DNA from: Pseudomonas sp. Teo4
GTDB taxonomy: Bacteria > Pseudomonadota > Gammaproteobacteria > Pseudomonadales > Pseudomonadaceae
DNA: 64,000 bases
Reading direction: 5' to 3'
NCBI RefSeq assembly: GCF_034387475.1
Contig: NZ_JAXCIL010000001.1
Location: 1,612,001 to 1,676,000, forward strand
In this document: positions 46,797 to 55,162 of the stretch, piece after piece
Numbering within the stretch: the first letter of the stretch is position 1
Layout: each line of letters opens with the position of its first letter
Program-made: the position numbers and the translations under genes
Notes under the pieces: generated by a model
The model's database searches: none
Told to the model about the DNA's origin: nothing
What the model saw: the letters and a program-made list of their open reading frames with translations, nothing else

Positions 46797-47462
46797 ATGC
46801 ATCACGCCAGCGTGTTACCGACCGTCTTACCCCAGGCCCCTGTCTGGGACGAGCTGACCGAGCGCGAAGGTCAGACCCTGTCGTTGCTGACCTCTGGGCT
46901 TAGCAACAAGCAGATCGCCCGTGAGCTGGGGATCAGTGACGGCACGGTGAAGATCTATGTGCGTAACCTGCTGCGCAAATTCCGCCTCAATTCACGCCTG
47001 GAACTGGCCACCCGAATTCACCGCAGCGGCGCGTCCTGGCGCATGGCGGACGAGCTGTCACTGCCCACTGAGGGTGCGCCCCCTACCATTTCTGCACCGA
47101 TTTCGCCCGTGGTCGGCCTGCTCGATGAGTTGCCGGGGCTGATCTACCGTGGCGACAACGACCGCACCTGGTTCATGGCCTACGTCAGCGCCGGCTGCCT
47201 GAGCCTGACCGGCTACCCCGCCGAGTATCTGACCAGCAGCCCGCAGCACAGCTTCGGCACGCTGATCCTGGACGAATACACTGACTACATCTGGTACTGC
47301 GTGCAGTGCGCGCTGCTCAAACGTGAGCCTTACCAGCTCGACTACCGCATTCGCTGTGCCGATGGGCAGGTGAAACGGGTGTGGGAAACGGGTGTCGGGA
47401 TTTTTTCGAGCAAGGGCGAGGTACTGGGTGTGGAAGGTGCGATTTTCGAGCGTCGCGACTGA
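46797..47462 (+). CDS. LuxR-type regulator with N-terminal helix-turn-helix and C-terminal PAS domain
   Basis: Protein of 221 residues. A LuxR/GerE helix-turn-helix occupies about residues 17-75 (LTEREGQTLSLLTSGLSNKQ, then VKIYVRNLLRKF). It is followed by a PAS fold at about 105-218 (ELPGLIYRGDNDRTWFMAYV through VKRVWETGVGIF). In most LuxR proteins the sensor precedes the DNA-binding part, so the order is reversed here. The ATG at 46797 has GGAGGAG upstream; the frame is open back to 46614, but that part looks non-coding. It is divergent from the methylated-amine operon and is its most likely activator, sensing an amine or a redox or flavin-type signal through the PAS domain. Confidence 0.85.
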   Translation: MHHASVLPTVLPQAPVWDELTEREGQTLSLLTSGLSNKQIARELGISDGTVKIYVRNLLRKFRLNSRLELATRIHRSGASWRMADELSLPTEGAPPTISAPISPVVGLLDELPGLIYRGDNDRTWFMAYVSAGCLSLTGYPAEYLTSSPQHSFGTLILDEYTDYIWYCVQCALLKREPYQLDYRIRCADGQVKRVWETGVGIFSSKGEVLGVEGAIFERRD

Positions 47463-47480
47463 CGGCGCCGAGAACAGCAT

Positions 47481-48356
47481 TCAGCGCGCCTTTAAGGTCT
47501 CGTTGCACTGGGCCTCTGGGCCGCCCTTTGCAAGCGCCATCAGGGCATGCATGTCGAGAATTTCCAGCAGTCTTCCGCGCAGGCTGACAATGCCCAGAGC
47601 GCGTAAGCGGGCGACCGACCGGCACACGGTTTCCAGGCGCAAGCCTAAGTATGAGGCCATGTCTTCTCGAGACATGCGCAGCATGAAACCGTGGGCAGAA
47701 TAACCACGGTTGACGAAGCGCCTGGACAACCCCGCCAGGAAACTGGCCAAACGCTGTTCGGCGGTGAGATTGCACAGCATCAGCACGCGCTCATGTTCGC
47801 GGACGATTTCCCTGCTCATCAAACGATTCAGGCTTTGCTGCAGGACCGGAAATTCGCGCGCCAGGGTTTGCAGCCGGTGATAGGGAACAGGGCAGACCTC
47901 GCTGTCCTCCAGGGCAATCGCATCGCATACATGATGTTCTGTGGCGATGGCGTCGAGCCCGAGCACATCGCCCGGCATCCAGAAATTGATCACCACCCCC
48001 TGGCCCTCGGCACTGTTCAGGCTGGTCTTGAAGCTACCGCAACGAACGGCGTAGAGCGTTGTCAGCGGATCGTTGGCGTTGAACAGTGCGGCACCTTTAC
48101 GAACGCGCATGCGCGGGCCGATCAGGGTGCCCAGGCAACTGTTGTCTTGCACGGGCAGCCCCGTGGGCAGGCACAGGCCTTTGACACGGCAGTCTCTGCA
48201 CAGGCTCGCCATGGGCTTCAGATGGATCGGGTTTGCCGGACATGACGGTGCAGGCTGATCGAGCTGGGTGACGTCGAGTAGGCCAGGCCTTGGGCTGTCA
48301 TCCAGGTGGCCCCACCAGCGGTTCTGTTCGGAACGCTTCTCGACATGGACGTTCAT
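47481..48356 (-). CDS. FNR/ANR-family oxygen-responsive transcriptional regulator
   Basis: Crp/Fnr regulator of 291 residues. The N-terminal cysteines CRDCRVKGLC have the spacing of FNR/ANR iron-sulfur ligands, and a fourth Cys is available in HHVCDAIAL. The nucleotide-fold sensor domain follows, and the C-terminal winged helix carries LGLRLETVCRSVARL, whose E-x-x-x-R recognition helix fits FNR-type boxes. The N-terminus is about 45 residues longer than E. coli FNR. P. putida has several FNR paralogues of different oxygen sensitivity; this is one of those rather than the main ANR. A start at 48356 is chosen for its TTGGAGG. FNR boxes lie in front of the neighbouring stress genes. Confidence 0.92.
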   Translation of the reverse strand: MNVHVEKRSEQNRWWGHLDDSPRPGLLDVTQLDQPAPSCPANPIHLKPMASLCRDCRVKGLCLPTGLPVQDNSCLGTLIGPRMRVRKGAALFNANDPLTTLYAVRCGSFKTSLNSAEGQGVVINFWMPGDVLGLDAIATEHHVCDAIALEDSEVCPVPYHRLQTLAREFPVLQQSLNRLMSREIVREHERVLMLCNLTAEQRLASFLAGLSRRFVNRGYSAHGFMLRMSREDMASYLGLRLETVCRSVARLRALGIVSLRGRLLEILDMHALMALAKGGPEAQCNETLKAR

Positions 48357-48506
48357 CGGCGCCTCCAAGAGCATGCATGAGCAAGACAACTGCAGAACGC
48401 TGCGAAGCGAAGGCCTCCTTGCCGACAGCGGGGTGTGGCTCAGGGGGGATGGTCGTTTACATCACGCAGACGTAGTGTCAGCCTGCGCCGGAAATGGCTA
48501 AAAGCA

Positions 48507-48520
48507 TTGATCCGCGTCAA
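48507..48520. promoter_or_regulatory. Imperfect FNR/ANR box
   Basis: TTGAT-CCGC-GTCAA matches TTGAT-N4-ATCAA at nine of ten specified bases. It lies between the divergent FNR-type regulator and universal stress genes, 60 bp from a perfect box. Confidence 0.55.
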
Positions 48521-48566
48521 ATTCAAGCCGCATTGGCGTTGCCGTCTGTCTGTGGTGTCTTCGGCT

Positions 48567-48580
48567 TTGATAAACATCAA
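48567..48580. promoter_or_regulatory. Perfect FNR/ANR box upstream of the first universal stress gene
   Basis: TTGAT-AAAC-ATCAA matches the TTGAT-N4-ATCAA consensus exactly and lies about 60 bp before the start codon at 48639. It suggests activation under oxygen limitation by ANR or the adjacent FNR paralogue. Confidence 0.8.
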
Positions 48581-48638
48581 GTCCGGTCGCTAGGTGTGGC
48601 CGATGATCCAGGTATGCCCCCAACCGCAGAGGTGTGCC

Positions 48639-49565
48639 ATGGACAATCCGCAAAGGCTTTTGCTGATCGCTTCCCCCTTGATGCGTCGCACCCCGGTCTA
48701 CGATCGTGCCGCCGCCCTGGCCAAGGCCAAGGGCATGGCGCTGCACATCGTTGCCTTCGACTACCTCGAGGGGCTTGCCACAGCGGGCCTGGTCAATGAC
48801 CAGGCATTGGCTGTCATGCGAGATGGCTATGTGCGCCAACACCGTGAGTGGCTGGAAACCCAGGCCCTGTCCATGCGCCGCAACGGGGTAACGGTCACCA
48901 CTGAAGTGGTGTGGGTACAAAATCCATTGAATGAAATTCTCATTCACCTGCGTGAGCAGCCGTTCGCCCTGCTGATCAAGGAATTCGAGCACGAGCCCTG
49001 GTGGGCGCGGGTGATGTTCACGTCGCTCGACATCCAGTTGTTGCGTGAAACCCGAATTCCCCTGCACCTGGTGCACAAGGCCAGCCATGCCCTGCCGCGC
49101 AAGATCCTCGCCGCCGTGGACCTGTCGCGGCCGGAAGACCAGTTCGAGGGGTTCAATGACCAGATCATCAGCGAAGCGCTGAAGCTGGCGTTGCAGTGTG
49201 CTGCCCAGGTCGAATTGCTGTATGCCTACAACCTTGACTCGATGTATGTGGACGCGAAGGGGAGCCGGGAACGTTCGTACCTCTTCGACTCCAATCTCGC
49301 CCAGACGCTTCACCAGGCGCAAAGCGAAGCCTTCCAGACACTTGCCGAGCGTAATGGTATCGCCGCCGAGCACCGTCACATGCGGCTGGGCGACCCGGCC
49401 AAGGCGCTGGCGCTTTTCACCGAGCACAACGACATCGATGTGCTGGTCATGGGCAGCTACCATCACCGTGGCATTGGCTGGTTTATCGGCAGCACCGCTG
49501 AGCGGGTGTTGAACCGGTTGTCCAGCAGCGTGCTGGTAATTTCACCCGAGCACTCCCAGGGTTGA
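48639..49565 (+). CDS. Universal stress protein, tandem two-domain (UspE-like)
   Basis: Protein of 308 residues made of two Usp domains (about 1-145 and 150-308), like UspE. The second domain has the phosphate-binding pattern MGSYHHRGIGWFIGSTAER followed by SSSVLVI. The ATG at 48639 is chosen for AGAGG seven bases upstream. Two FNR boxes precede it. In Pseudomonas such proteins support survival under anaerobic energy stress and are ANR targets. Confidence 0.92.
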   Translation: MDNPQRLLLIASPLMRRTPVYDRAAALAKAKGMALHIVAFDYLEGLATAGLVNDQALAVMRDGYVRQHREWLETQALSMRRNGVTVTTEVVWVQNPLNEILIHLREQPFALLIKEFEHEPWWARVMFTSLDIQLLRETRIPLHLVHKASHALPRKILAAVDLSRPEDQFEGFNDQIISEALKLALQCAAQVELLYAYNLDSMYVDAKGSRERSYLFDSNLAQTLHQAQSEAFQTLAERNGIAAEHRHMRLGDPAKALALFTEHNDIDVLVMGSYHHRGIGWFIGSTAERVLNRLSSSVLVISPEHSQG

Positions 49566-49692
49566 TGTACAAGGCCCGATGCTTGTTCATGTCGCCTCCG
49601 ATTTCTCGGTCGATGCTCTGTGCAGCCGTTTTACCGTGGCGGGCCGGTTCGGTTCCGGCAATCGTCAAGTTCAAGCGCCGGTGGCGGTTTTT

Positions 49693-49706
49693 CTGATCTG
49701 CATCAA
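49693..49706. promoter_or_regulatory. Near-perfect FNR/ANR box upstream of the second universal stress gene
   Basis: CTGAT-CTGC-ATCAA differs from the FNR consensus at one position. It lies about 70 bp before the start codon at 49777. Confidence 0.65.
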
Positions 49707-49776
49707 GCGCGGCTGAGCCGGCCTTCGGACAATGGCTTGCATCATCCCTGCAGCCGCGCAAGCCCGGAGGTTCGCC

Positions 49777-50703
49777 ATGGGTCAATATCGACAACTGCTG
49801 GTGCTGCTCACCGAAATCGATCCGCATTCAGCTGCGTTGCGCAGGGCGCTTGCTCTGGCCCATGTGAGCGGCGCCAGCGTACATGTATTGGGTTTGTTCA
49901 CGCCGACGCAAGAGCACCTGTTGCGCGAAGAACGGTTGAACGAGGCTGACATTCAGCGCCAGTTCGAACGCTATCGTGAGCGGCTGGCGACTTTGCTCGA
50001 GCGCTACCGCGGCAGTGGCGTGGCGTTGACCGTCGATAGCCTGCAGGCAGACGACATCCCCAGCCAGGCCATCGACTACATCAATGAACAGCAGCCTGAC
50101 ATGGTCATCAAGGACAGCGAAACAGCGCCAGCTCTGGCGAGACTGTTCGGTACGTCACTGGACTGTGCCCTGATGCGCGGGTGCAAGGGCACCACCCACT
50201 TCGTGCCCGCGGCTGCGGCGTCGCTGCCCCAACGCGTGCTGGTCGCCGTGGACACCGCGTTCAGCGAAGCCCCGGAAACCCAGGCACGTTTCAACCGTGG
50301 ACTGGTCAAGGCAGCTCACGCACTGGCTCTGCAATGCGATGCGCAGTTGCACCTGCTCAGCGCCTATGACCTGGCGGGGGTGTTCGCTTCGGACATGAAC
50401 GTCACCCAAGCCTGGGTCGATGATATGCGCGATGCCCAGCAGCAGCCCTTCGTCACCTTGGCGGATGCCGAAGGGGTCGCGCCGGGTCGCCGGCATTTCA
50501 GGGAGGGTGGCCCCGTGCAGGTGATTCGCGAACAGGTCGCTGCGCTGGGCATTGACACCGTGGTGTTGGGCGTCGTGCAGCCAAAGGGGCTGGACAAGCT
50601 GCTGGGCGACACCACTGAACGCATCATCAGCCGTGCGCCCTGCAGCGTCTTGGCAGTTCACCCCCACGTCGTCGAAACCTGGGAGCCTTGGCCATGCAAC
50701 TGA
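49777..50703 (+). CDS. Universal stress protein, tandem two-domain, second copy
   Basis: Protein of 308 residues with two Usp domains, clearly related in layout to the protein at 48639 but diverged. The last domain ends GDTTERIISRAPCSVLAV, in which the usual ATP-binding glycines are partly kept. GGAGG at 49766-49770 supports the ATG at 49777. Its end overlaps the start of the metallo-hydrolase gene by 10 bp, so the two are cotranscribed from the FNR-controlled promoter. Confidence 0.9.
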   Translation: MGQYRQLLVLLTEIDPHSAALRRALALAHVSGASVHVLGLFTPTQEHLLREERLNEADIQRQFERYRERLATLLERYRGSGVALTVDSLQADDIPSQAIDYINEQQPDMVIKDSETAPALARLFGTSLDCALMRGCKGTTHFVPAAAASLPQRVLVAVDTAFSEAPETQARFNRGLVKAAHALALQCDAQLHLLSAYDLAGVFASDMNVTQAWVDDMRDAQQQPFVTLADAEGVAPGRRHFREGGPVQVIREQVAALGIDTVVLGVVQPKGLDKLLGDTTERIISRAPCSVLAVHPHVVETWEPWPCN

Positions 50704-52061
50704 CATTTCTCGGCGGTACGGGCACTGTGACGGGTAGCAAGTTTCTGCTGACCTGTGACAGCGCTCGGGTACTCATAGACTGTGGGCTGTTCCAGGGTTA
50801 CAAGCAGTTGCGCTTGCGTAATTGGGAGGTGCTCCCGCAGGCACTGCATGCGCTTGATGCCGTGGTGCTGACCCATGCCCACCTCGACCACAGTGGCTAT
50901 CTTCCAGTGCTGGTGCGGGAAGGCTATGCCGGGCCGATCTATGCTACGCCGGCAACCTGCGCCTTGGCCGAAATCCTCTTGCTCGACAGTGCCCGGTTGC
51001 AGGAAGAGCAGGCTGAACATGCCAATCGGCATGGCTATTCCAAGCATTCGCCGGCACGTCCGCTGTATACCGAAGAGGATGCAAAACGGGCGTTGGCGCT
51101 GTTTTGTCCCGTGGAGTTGCATCATGCCACCCCGTTGGCGCCGGGCGTCGAGCTGCTGTTGCGCACGGCTGGACACATACTGGGCGCCGCAACCGTGCAG
51201 ATCAAGGTCGATGGCCAGGCACTGATGTTCTCGGGCGACCTCGGCCGCCCGCAAGACCCGATCATGCGCGCACCAGAACTGGTCAGGACGGCGGACGTGC
51301 TGCTGGTGGAATCCACCTATGGTGACCGCCAACATCCAACGGAATCGACCGAGCAATACCTGGCCCAGGTCATCAACCAGACGCTCTTGCGTCATGGCAT
51401 CACCTTGGTGCCGTCGTTTGCCGTTGGCCGTGCCCAGTTGTTGATGTACTACCTGTACAAACTCAAACGCGACGGGCTGATACCTGACATCCCGGTCTAC
51501 CTCAACAGCCCGATGGCCACCGACACCACCACGCTGTACCAGCAGTTCAGGCGTGATCATCGACTGACGGCGGCGGAGTGCGCCGAGATGTGCAGTGGCA
51601 CGCATATCGTGCGCACGGTCGACGAGTCCAGGCAGCTGGACCAGTTGCGTGAACCCGCAGTGATCATTGCCGCCAGTGGTATGGCAACCGGAGGGCGGGT
51701 GCTACACCATCTCAAGGCGCTGGCCCCCAACCCACGCAACAGCATCCTGTTCTCAGGTTTTCAGGCCGGGGGCACGCGCGGCGCCGACATCGTCGCCGGC
51801 GCGCGTAGTGTGCGCCTGCACGGTGAAGATGTGCCCATCCGGGCGCAGGTGCATGCCATGGAAAACCTCTCCGCGCACGCCGATGCCGACGAGATCATGG
51901 AGTGGTTGCGCGGGTTTGTCCGCCCACCACGCCAGACCTATGTCATTCACGGCGAGCCGCATGCTGCCGACAGCTTGCGGCGACGGATCAGCATCGAGCT
52001 TGGTTGGCAGGCGTACGTCCCCGAGTACCAGGAAACGGTTGCCATCGACCCAGTGCGCTAG
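50694..52061 (+). CDS. MBL-fold beta-CASP RNA-processing metallo-hydrolase
   Basis: Protein of 455 residues: a metallo-beta-lactamase domain with the zinc motif LTHAHLDHSG, a beta-CASP insertion (about 240-350; VPSFAVGRAQLLMYYLY) and a C-terminal RMMBL segment (NLSAHADADEIMEWL, ending in VIHGEPHAADSLRRRI). This is the Ysh1/CPSF-73-like bacterial group that acts on RNA. It is coupled to the upstream universal stress gene by a 10-bp overlap, so it may reshape RNA pools under oxygen limitation; that role is inference. Confidence 0.9.
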   Translation: MQLTFLGGTGTVTGSKFLLTCDSARVLIDCGLFQGYKQLRLRNWEVLPQALHALDAVVLTHAHLDHSGYLPVLVREGYAGPIYATPATCALAEILLLDSARLQEEQAEHANRHGYSKHSPARPLYTEEDAKRALALFCPVELHHATPLAPGVELLLRTAGHILGAATVQIKVDGQALMFSGDLGRPQDPIMRAPELVRTADVLLVESTYGDRQHPTESTEQYLAQVINQTLLRHGITLVPSFAVGRAQLLMYYLYKLKRDGLIPDIPVYLNSPMATDTTTLYQQFRRDHRLTAAECAEMCSGTHIVRTVDESRQLDQLREPAVIIAASGMATGGRVLHHLKALAPNPRNSILFSGFQAGGTRGADIVAGARSVRLHGEDVPIRAQVHAMENLSAHADADEIMEWLRGFVRPPRQTYVIHGEPHAADSLRRRISIELGWQAYVPEYQETVAIDPVR

Positions 52062-52080
52062 CCAGGCGCGGGAGGTTCAT

Positions 52081-52728
52081 GTGGATACACAAGCAAGGGC
52101 GAAACTGCGGGCCTGGATGCATCGACCCAGGGGCAGTCTGGGGTGGATCGTGGCGATCGTCACGTTGCTCTTCGCGGCCGTGGCCTACCAGGCCGTCAAC
52201 CCTACCTGGCGCGTGCCCATGCGAGATCCTGCTGTGCCGCTGGCGCTGTTGGCCTTGAGCGCGGCGCTGGGGTGGGTGGTGCAACGTGGTGTGAAACGTA
52301 CGGTCGGCAAGACCATTTTCAATGGCCAAGCCGCAGGTTGGCAGGCCAGGCTTGCCTTCACGCGTGCGGTCACCCGGGAATCGAACATCCTGCTCGGCAT
52401 GTTGGTGCTCCTGGCCGTGCTGGGCGGGGGCACGCTCTGGCTGGCGGGGCGCTCCGTGGCGCGTATCGTTGAACATTGCGAGACCAACCTGCAGGCTCAG
52501 GTGAACGCGCCCGAGGATGAGAAACTCGCCGCCGTGGTTGGCAAACCTGTGTGCACGTGCCTGGCGCAAACCTTTGTCGATCGCAATGGGGTGATCCGTC
52601 TGGCGTTGCTCGCAATCCCGGTGCAACAAGAGGTGACGGCATTCGAGGCGCTGACGCAAGAAGATGAGCAGCGCTGCCTAGAGCAGTTTGACCTGCTCCC
52701 GGACCAGGCGCATGCGGCGAGGCCATGA
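52081..52728 (+). CDS. Three-helix membrane protein of unknown function
   Basis: Protein of 215 residues starting with GTG at 52081, with GGAGG at 52071-52075. It has three predicted membrane helices (GWIVAIVTLLFAAVAYQAV, PAVPLALLALSAALGWVV and NILLGMLVLLAVLGGGTLWL), then a soluble tail with a CTC motif (KPVCTCLAQTF). I do not recognise a family. It follows the metallo-hydrolase gene by 19 bp and probably belongs to the same FNR-controlled operon. Confidence 0.7.
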   Translation: MDTQARAKLRAWMHRPRGSLGWIVAIVTLLFAAVAYQAVNPTWRVPMRDPAVPLALLALSAALGWVVQRGVKRTVGKTIFNGQAAGWQARLAFTRAVTRESNILLGMLVLLAVLGGGTLWLAGRSVARIVEHCETNLQAQVNAPEDEKLAAVVGKPVCTCLAQTFVDRNGVIRLALLAIPVQQEVTAFEALTQEDEQRCLEQFDLLPDQAHAARP

Positions 52729-52829
52729 GCCGGGCAGGCCCTTGCAGTGCCTCAGGGCAGCGCAAGGCTTCGCATGCCTCCTTGCCTGCACCGGCTGCGT
52801 AACGGGGGACTTCCACTCCTGCCTACCAA

Positions 52830-53288
52830 TCAGTGCCATTGATGCTTGATGTCCAGCCATTGACTGTTGGAAAGCCACTTATCTGCGGCCGGAAAGAAGA
52901 TGTTTTCCTCCGATTCCATGTGGTCATAATATTTCTGGATAAAGTCCTCGATTGTGTCAGCGATTACGCTTGTGTCTTTGGTTGTATCCGCCAACATCTT
53001 CAATTGCCCAGCAATTCGGGCAAATGCCTGATGATCTCGCTCGATATCCAAAATCCGCGGATGGATCGGTGCCTCGGTAGTCAGCAAGGCTCGCCGAATG
53101 AGCTCTTCATTCTCATGGTGGTGCTGCTCTGCATAACCGTGCAAGGCATTAAGCATCTCGAACAATAGCTGGCAGTCACTAGCGTCATCGGACTCATGTC
53201 TAATCTTTTTAAGTAACTTTTTAATCTGGCTTATATTATTCGCCATTTCATGATGATAGGCGTGAAGTTCCTTCAGCAAGGTATTCAT
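52830..53288 (-). CDS. Hemerythrin-domain protein
   Basis: Protein of 152 residues with a four-helix hemerythrin-like fold: iron-ligand candidates are HAYHHEM, EQHHHENEEL, DIERDHQAF and DHMESEENIFF. Members bind a di-iron centre and sense or handle O2 or nitric oxide, or serve in iron-sulfur repair. Its codons are noticeably A+T-richer than those of neighbouring genes. A perfect FNR box lies about 155 bp upstream of its start. Confidence 0.9.
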   Translation of the reverse strand: MNTLLKELHAYHHEMANNISQIKKLLKKIRHESDDASDCQLLFEMLNALHGYAEQHHHENEELIRRALLTTEAPIHPRILDIERDHQAFARIAGQLKMLADTTKDTSVIADTIEDFIQKYYDHMESEENIFFPAADKWLSNSQWLDIKHQWH

Positions 53289-53442
53289 GACACATCCTCT
53301 TCACGTTGCTGGGCAATGCAGATTGATAGGGCTGCCAGCCGCGCTCAAACACAAGGTTTCAGGCACGCCATGGCCCCTTCAGATGGAAGCACAGTTTGAA
53401 GGCTGTCTATGGTTGAGCATGAATGCAGCGCAGTAGCCTGAC

Positions 53443-53456
53443 TTGATATTGATCAA
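53443..53456. promoter_or_regulatory. Perfect FNR/ANR box upstream of the hemerythrin gene
   Basis: TTGAT-ATTG-ATCAA matches the FNR consensus exactly. It lies 155-168 bp upstream of the hemerythrin start (minus strand) and just behind the potassium channel stop codon. Confidence 0.75.
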
Positions 53457-53475
53457 ACTTTTGCCCAAGCAAACT

Positions 53476-53901
53476 TTATTTGGCTTTCCAGTACTTCTGC
53501 ATTTCCAGAAACAGGAACGACGCGGTCCAGGTGATGAGTACCAGCCCTGTCAATGCTTGCAGCCCGGTTAGGTATTTGAGATGGCCGACAGGGGCGATAT
53601 CGCCGAAGCCGATGGTGGTGTAGGTAGTGAAGGAAAAGTACACGCAATCCAGGAAGCTGCCGTCGAAATTGCCACTGAGCGTTCCCCAACCCTCGGCGCG
53701 GGTCATCAGGTAATAAGCCAAGGCAAAACACCAGACTTCCAGGGCATGGGCCAGCAGCGCGCCGAACACACCCACCACGATCCGAAATCGGCTCCATAGC
53801 TTGAGCCGAGGTAGCCAGTCATTCAGACGCAGCAGGCATTCGTAGTGGATGGCCACCACCAGGATCACGACCAACATGTTGATCAGCGTGACAGAGAGCA
53901 T
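53476..53901 (-). CDS. Small two-pore-helix type potassium channel
   Basis: Membrane protein of 141 residues with an N-terminal helix, a second helix (FGALLAHALEVWCFALAYYL), the pore loop with the selectivity filter TTIGFGD and a final helix (LTGLQALTGLVLITWTASFL). It is an Ion_trans_2-type channel without a regulatory domain. The ATG at 53901 gives a compact protein; the frame is open upstream to 54432, but that part overlaps the oppositely directed transporter gene and looks non-coding. Confidence 0.85.
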   Translation of the reverse strand: MLSVTLINMLVVILVVAIHYECLLRLNDWLPRLKLWSRFRIVVGVFGALLAHALEVWCFALAYYLMTRAEGWGTLSGNFDGSFLDCVYFSFTTYTTIGFGDIAPVGHLKYLTGLQALTGLVLITWTASFLFLEMQKYWKAK

Positions 53902-54086
53902 GGTCAGTACTCGGGGCGGGGCAGGAGAGTCACACGGCCTTGTCAACCAGATGATAGCTGACAGGCCCCTTGGTTTGACGGTGCGCTTGCCACTGACCTT
54001 TGCGCACCGCTGTTGCGCCGGCCATGCCCGCGAACATTCTGCTGGCAATGGGTGTGGTGCAGCCCACAGGCTGAGCCAAACTTGGC

Positions 54087-54103
54087 AGTAATACTTCAGT
54101 ACT
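54087..54103. promoter_or_regulatory. Dyad upstream of the YeeE/YedE gene pair
   Basis: AGTAATACTTCAGTACT is an imperfect inverted repeat 16 bp upstream of the first YeeE/YedE gene, next to its CAGGAGAG ribosome site. Such pairs are often under ArsR/BigR-type sulfur sensors, but no such regulator gene is in the window; this is a weak candidate operator. Confidence 0.3.
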
Positions 54104-54118
54104 GTCAGGAGAGAAAAC

Positions 54119-54556
54119 ATGGCGATTGATCTTGCAACTTTCACACCGGGGTCGGCGTTGGCAGGAGGCGTAATGGTCGGCCTGGCAGCTGGATTGTTCG
54201 TGATGGCAAATGGGCGAATTGCAGGTATCAGCGGTTTGCTTGGTTCGCTGTTGCAACGCGGTGGAGAGGGGCGTGGGGAGAAAATAGCCTTTTTGCTGGG
54301 AATACTGGCTGCACCGCTGCTGTGGCAAACATTTGCGCCGCTGCCGACTGCGCAATTCACCACAGGACCCTTGATGCTTGCCGTGGCAGGGCTGTTGGTG
54401 GGGCTCGGCACACGATATGGCAGTGGTTGCACCAGTGGTCATGGCGTATGCGGTATTTCACGAATGTCGCCCCGTTCGTTAGTGGCAACGCTGTGTTTCA
54501 TGGCGACGGGTTTCGCGACGGTCTTCGTCGCTCGGCATCTGTTGTCAGGAGTTTGA
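54119..54556 (+). CDS. YeeE/YedE family inner-membrane transporter, first half
   Basis: Membrane protein of 145 residues with about four helices and the family signature [18 protein letters not shown], whose cysteines are thought to relay sulfur species. It is the first of two half-size proteins (with 54558) that together equal one full TsuA/YeeE-type transporter for thiosulfate or a related sulfur compound. Start supported by CAGGAGAG. Confidence 0.88.
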   Translation: MAIDLATFTPGSALAGGVMVGLAAGLFVMANGRIAGISGLLGSLLQRGGEGRGEKIAFLLGILAAPLLWQTFAPLPTAQFTTGPLMLAVAGLLVGLGTRYGSGCTSGHGVCGISRMSPRSLVATLCFMATGFATVFVARHLLSGV

Positions 54557-54557
54557 C

Positions 54558-54980
54558 ATGACTTGGATCAGTGGCTTCATCGCCGGCGTTCTGTTCGGCC
54601 TGGGTTTGTTGTTGGCCGGGATGGCCAACCCGGCAAAAGTACTCGGGTTCCTTGACCTTGCAGGGGCATGGGACCCCTCACTGGCTTTGGTCATGGTCGG
54701 TGCGATTGGTGCAGCACTGTTGCCTATGGCCTGGGCGCGACGACATCCCGTGGCGATGTTGGGCGCAATGATGCAACTGCCTGCCCGGCGAGACATAGAC
54801 CGCCGTCTAGTAATAGGAAGCTTGGTCTTTGGCGTTGGCTGGGGGCTCGCGGGTGTATGCCCCGGGCCTGCGCTGGTGCTTCTGCCCAGTGGGTACTGGC
54901 AAGCCTGGTTGTTCGTGGCTGCCATGCTTGTGGGTATGGGCGTATTCAATGGGGTCGAAGCACTTCGCGCCAGTAAGTAG
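54558..54980 (+). CDS. YeeE/YedE family inner-membrane transporter, second half
   Basis: Membrane protein of 140 residues with about four helices and a shorter version of the signature ([14 protein letters not shown], plus [20 protein letters not shown]). It lies 1 bp after its partner and belongs to the DUF6691-type halves that always accompany the first half. Together they probably form a sulfur-compound uptake channel. Confidence 0.88.
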   Translation: MTWISGFIAGVLFGLGLLLAGMANPAKVLGFLDLAGAWDPSLALVMVGAIGAALLPMAWARRHPVAMLGAMMQLPARRDIDRRLVIGSLVFGVGWGLAGVCPGPALVLLPSGYWQAWLFVAAMLVGMGVFNGVEALRASK

Positions 54981-55110
54981 TGCCTGGATGCACTGCAGGC
55001 AACAGCCTTTCCATGACACGTATATCGCCCCGTTTTTATCCTCAGATGCGATAAGCCGTGATTATTCTTTCTTAAATGAGCCTTGAAAACGCCAAGGAAC
55101 AAAACGAAAA

Positions 55111-55147
55111 TTCGTACGTATATACATGGTACATACCATGGTACGAA
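55111..55147. promoter_or_regulatory. Operator-like palindromic region in front of the KfrA-like gene
   Basis: The outer arms TTCGTAC (55111-55117) and GTACGAA (55141-55147) are perfect inverted repeats. Inside, ATGGTAC occurs twice in direct orientation around ACATACC, with smaller palindromes (CCATGG, GTATATAC). The element ends 15 bp before the start codon and overlaps where a promoter -10 would lie, so it fits an autorepression site. Confidence 0.65.
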
Positions 55148-55162
55148 ATCGTAGGAGAGAGT

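Noticed and set aside
53902..54432. N-terminal extension of the potassium channel
   Set aside because: It lies antisense to the YeeE/YedE gene; the channel fold is complete from 53901.
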